6,957 nt of DNA. Source: an uncultured bacterium. GTDB lineage: Bacteria > Actinomycetota > Actinomycetes > S36-B12. Below are positions 5,166 to 6,957 of this stretch, piece after piece. Numbering within the stretch: the stretch's first letter is position 1; every line of letters begins with the position of its first letter. The notes under the pieces were generated by a model. The model saw nothing but the letters and a program-made list of their open reading frames with translations, was not told the DNA's origin and did no database searches. The position numbers and the translations under genes are program-made. Location of the stretch: positions 1 to 6,957 of the forward strand of contig CAJBMR010000318.1 of NCBI GenBank assembly GCA_903954205.1, written 5' to 3'.

Positions 5166-6373
5166 GCACTGCGATCACCTCCCTCACCACGGCGAGGGAG
5201 CATGAGCTCGTCGCCTTCCGCCGCCGCCTGCACGCCAATCCCGAGCCGTCCTACGCCGAGCACGCCACCACCCAGGCCATCGCGGAGCGCCTGCAGGTCG
5301 CGGGGCTGCATCCGCAGGTGCTGGAAATCGGCACGGGCCTGGTCTGCGACGTCCCTGGCAATGCGCCCGGGCCCCTGGTCGTGCTGCGAGCCGACATCGA
5401 TGCCCTCGCTATGCCGGATGGCACCACCACGGAGTACCGCTCGCGGCGGGAAGGTGTGGCGCACGCGTGCGGTCACGATGCCCACACCGCGGTAGTGCTC
5501 GGCGCCGGGCTCGTGCTGTCCGCACTCACCGAGATCGAGTCCGTGCCGGGCACGGTGCGCCTCGTCTTCGAACCGGGTGAGGAGTCGATCCCCGGAGGAG
5601 CTGTGGAGATCGTGCGAGAGGGGTGGATCACCGGCGCGGCGTGCGTGCTCGGACTGCACTGTGATCCCAAGATCGACCTCGGCCAGATCGGCCTGCGCAC
5701 GGGAGCGCTCACCGCGGCCTCCGACACGGTCGAGATCATCGTGAGCGGACCCGGCGGCCACACCGCGCGCCCCCAGCTCACCGTGGATCTCGTGCATGTG
5801 ATGTCTGACCTCGCCACGGCGATGCCGCGCGAGGTGCGGCGCCGCCTGGGTGCGCCCGACAGCCCGCCAGGCAACGGTGATGACGAGGTCGTCGTGGTCT
5901 TCGGGTCGGTCCATGCCGGCGATGCCGCCAATGTCATCCCCGCCCACGGCACGCTGAAGTGCTCGGTCCGCTGCGCCGATCGCGGGGCCTGGGACCGCGC
6001 CGAAGGGGTTGTCCGCGAGGTGGTGGCCGAACTCCTCGAGGGCACGGGTGCGACCTGCGTCGTGGAATACAGGAGGGGCACTCCTCCCGTCATCAACGAT
6101 GTCGCTGCCATCGGTGTTCTCGATATTGCGGCTCGCACGGTTGTCGGTGACGCCGGAGTGCTCGAGGCACCGCGATCGATGGGGGCGGACACCTTCGCGT
6201 GGTTCGGAGAGCACGCGCCCTCGGCGTACGCCCGTCTCGGCACCCACTCGGGAGACCGGCCGCGCGGTGACCTGCACGCGTCCACGTTCGACATCGACGA
6301 GCGGGCGATCGCCATCGGCACACGCTTCCTCGCAGAGGCCGCACTCGTCGCGCTGCAGCGTGCGGGCTCCTAA
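5162..6373 (+). CDS. M20-family amidohydrolase (IAA-amino acid/hippurate hydrolase type)
   Basis: A 403-residue protein from an ATG overlapping the previous stop, ending TAA. The family hydrolyses N-acyl amino acids to acid plus amino acid with a two-metal centre. Visible in order: FRRRLHANPEPSYAEH (19-34), VLRADIDALAMPDGT (74-88), the metal-binding HACGHDAHT (101-109; Cys103 and His105), FEPGEES (136-142; catalytic and metal-binding Glu pair 140/141), GLHCDP (164-169; His166), the dimerisation/lid domain beginning at about 187 with SGPGGHTARP (195-204), GDAANVIPAHGTLKCSVRC (253-271), and the last ligand His372 in DLHASTFDIDE. Typical relatives are 380-410 residues, so it is full length. There is no signal peptide, so it is cytoplasmic. 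Substrate is unknown; coupling to a carboxylate-amine ligase suggests it acts on that product or a related amide. Confidence 0.93.
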   Translation: MSTAITSLTTAREHELVAFRRRLHANPEPSYAEHATTQAIAERLQVAGLHPQVLEIGTGLVCDVPGNAPGPLVVLRADIDALAMPDGTTTEYRSRREGVAHACGHDAHTAVVLGAGLVLSALTEIESVPGTVRLVFEPGEESIPGGAVEIVREGWITGAACVLGLHCDPKIDLGQIGLRTGALTAASDTVEIIVSGPGGHTARPQLTVDLVHVMSDLATAMPREVRRRLGAPDSPPGNGDDEVVVVFGSVHAGDAANVIPAHGTLKCSVRCADRGAWDRAEGVVREVVAELLEGTGATCVVEYRRGTPPVINDVAAIGVLDIAARTVVGDAGVLEAPRSMGADTFAWFGEHAPSAYARLGTHSGDRPRGDLHASTFDIDERAIAIGTRFLAEAALVALQRAGS

Positions 6374-6409
6374 GCGGCACCCGGGGATGCGTCGCACGGC
6401 GTATCACGG

Positions 6410-6415
6410 CAGGCT
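6410..6415 (+). promoter_or_regulatory. Possible -10 (CAGGCT) for a leaderless oxygenase transcript
   Basis: CAGGCT ends exactly 6 nt before the GTG at 6422, the same spacing as TAGCCT before 4017. It departs from TANNNT at the first base, so it would be weak. GAAGGG (6416-6421) touches the GTG directly, too close to act as a ribosome binding site. The gene may also be read through from the amidohydrolase, 48 bp upstream, since no terminator is seen between them. Confidence 0.35.
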
Positions 6416-6421
6416 GAAGGG

Positions 6422-6957
6422 GTGAACCCCATTGACTCCGCCGCGGCACTCATCGCGGGCGGGTTCCGGCGGCTGGTCTCGGGTGATCCGGACGGACAGC
6501 CCGAATGGGTGCGCCAACTCGAGTACGGCACCGACACGGGCTACTTCGGCCCCGGCTCAGCCGCGTGGGCCGTCCACGGCTCGCTGCCCACTCTCGTGGG
6601 CGGCATCCGCGCCCTCCTCGTGCAGGCCCTGCACCCGGCGGCACTCGCGGGCGTGCAGGAGCACTCGCGATACGAGGAGGATGCGCTCGGGCGCCTGGCG
6701 GGCACGACGCAGTGGCTCACCGTTGTGACCTTCGGCGACACCGCGCAGGCCGACCGCGAGTGCGCCCGCGTGCGCGGACTGCATCGTCGTGTGCGCGGGG
6801 TGTACGACGCGGATGGTGCGGAGCGGCCCTACTCTGCGAGCGACCCGGATCTGCTGCGGTGGGTGCATGTCGCCTTCACCGATTCGTTTCTTGCCACGCA
6901 CCGCGTGTGGGGACAGCCCATCCCGGGTGGTGAGGACGCCTATGTCCGCGAGTGGGC
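6422..6957 (+). CDS. MpaB/DUF2236-family oxygenase-like protein, N-terminal part (cut by window edge)
   Basis: A GTG at 6422 opens a frame that reaches the window edge with 178 residues and no stop. Recognisable family stretches: GYFGPGSAAWAVHGSLPTLV (40-59), GGIRALLVQALHPAALAGVQ (60-79) with HSRYEED directly after, RLAGTTQWLTVVTFGDTAQA (91-110), RGLHRRVRGV (118-127) and RPYSASDPDLLRWVHVAFTD (135-154). This domain is shared with fungal MpaB and with the haem protein Lcp of rubber degradation. Arg91 and Thr95 (four apart), His121 and His149 are plausible counterparts of the conserved Arg/Thr/His set around the Lcp haem, judged from spacing only. Actinobacterial members are usually 250-400 residues, so a large part is missing. 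No signal peptide is seen. The substrate is unknown, and nothing ties it to the amide cluster beyond strand and a 48-bp gap. Confidence 0.85.
   Translation, partial: MNPIDSAAALIAGGFRRLVSGDPDGQPEWVRQLEYGTDTGYFGPGSAAWAVHGSLPTLVGGIRALLVQALHPAALAGVQEHSRYEEDALGRLAGTTQWLTVVTFGDTAQADRECARVRGLHRRVRGVYDADGAERPYSASDPDLLRWVHVAFTDSFLATHRVWGQPIPGGEDAYVREW

Noticed and set aside
1..6957. Mobile element, CRISPR array, tRNA or rRNA gene
   Set aside because: No transposase or integrase product, no regularly spaced repeats and no tRNA-like fold or rRNA sequence was seen on either strand.

Overview
The window is very GC-rich, uses GTG starts freely, and carries families typical of high-GC Gram-positive bacteria: a membrane-anchored HtrA with a Tyr/Pro-rich cytosolic tail, a YbdK-type ligase and an MpaB/DUF2236 oxygenase. 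Several genes have a TAGNCT-like -10 about 6 nt before the start codon, as in leaderless actinobacterial genes. I infer an actinobacterium, probably Micrococcales (Microbacteriaceae-like). The genus cannot be fixed from this window. It looks chromosomal: I see no insertion sequence, integrase, tRNA, rRNA or CRISPR array.

Layout. Positions 1-376 (minus) hold the N-terminal part of an Ala-rich helical protein with TPR-like segments. A 202-bp divergent intergenic region rich in dyads and a direct repeat follows. Positions 579-719 (plus) encode a 46-residue basic protein with a strong ribosome binding site. A 286-bp non-coding stretch leads into the htrA-like gene (1006-2520, plus), with a possible ECF-sigma promoter and a leader hairpin just before its ribosome binding site.

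htrA converges with a compact gamma-glutamyltransferase-family gene (2538-3989, minus); the stop codons are 17 bp apart. A perfect 17-bp-stem hairpin lies inside the last part of the ggt-like coding sequence and is the only plausible terminator for htrA. Divergent from the ggt-like gene, with start codons about 30 bp apart, are a YbdK-type carboxylate-amine ligase (4017-5165) and, overlapping it by ATGA, an M20-family amidohydrolase (5162-6373). An MpaB/DUF2236 oxygenase-like gene begins at 6422 and runs off the end.

How the genes may work together. The ligase (makes amide bonds to a carboxylate such as glutamate), the M20 enzyme (cleaves acyl-amino-acid amides) and the divergent GGT-family enzyme (transfers or hydrolyses gamma-glutamyl amides) look like one cytoplasmic amide conjugation/deconjugation unit. 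The enzyme families are secure; the shared pathway and its substrate are inference. The GGT-like protein lacks both a signal peptide and the arginine of the classical DFRE motif, so it is probably not an ordinary glutathione-scavenging GGT. HtrA is a separate envelope-stress gene.
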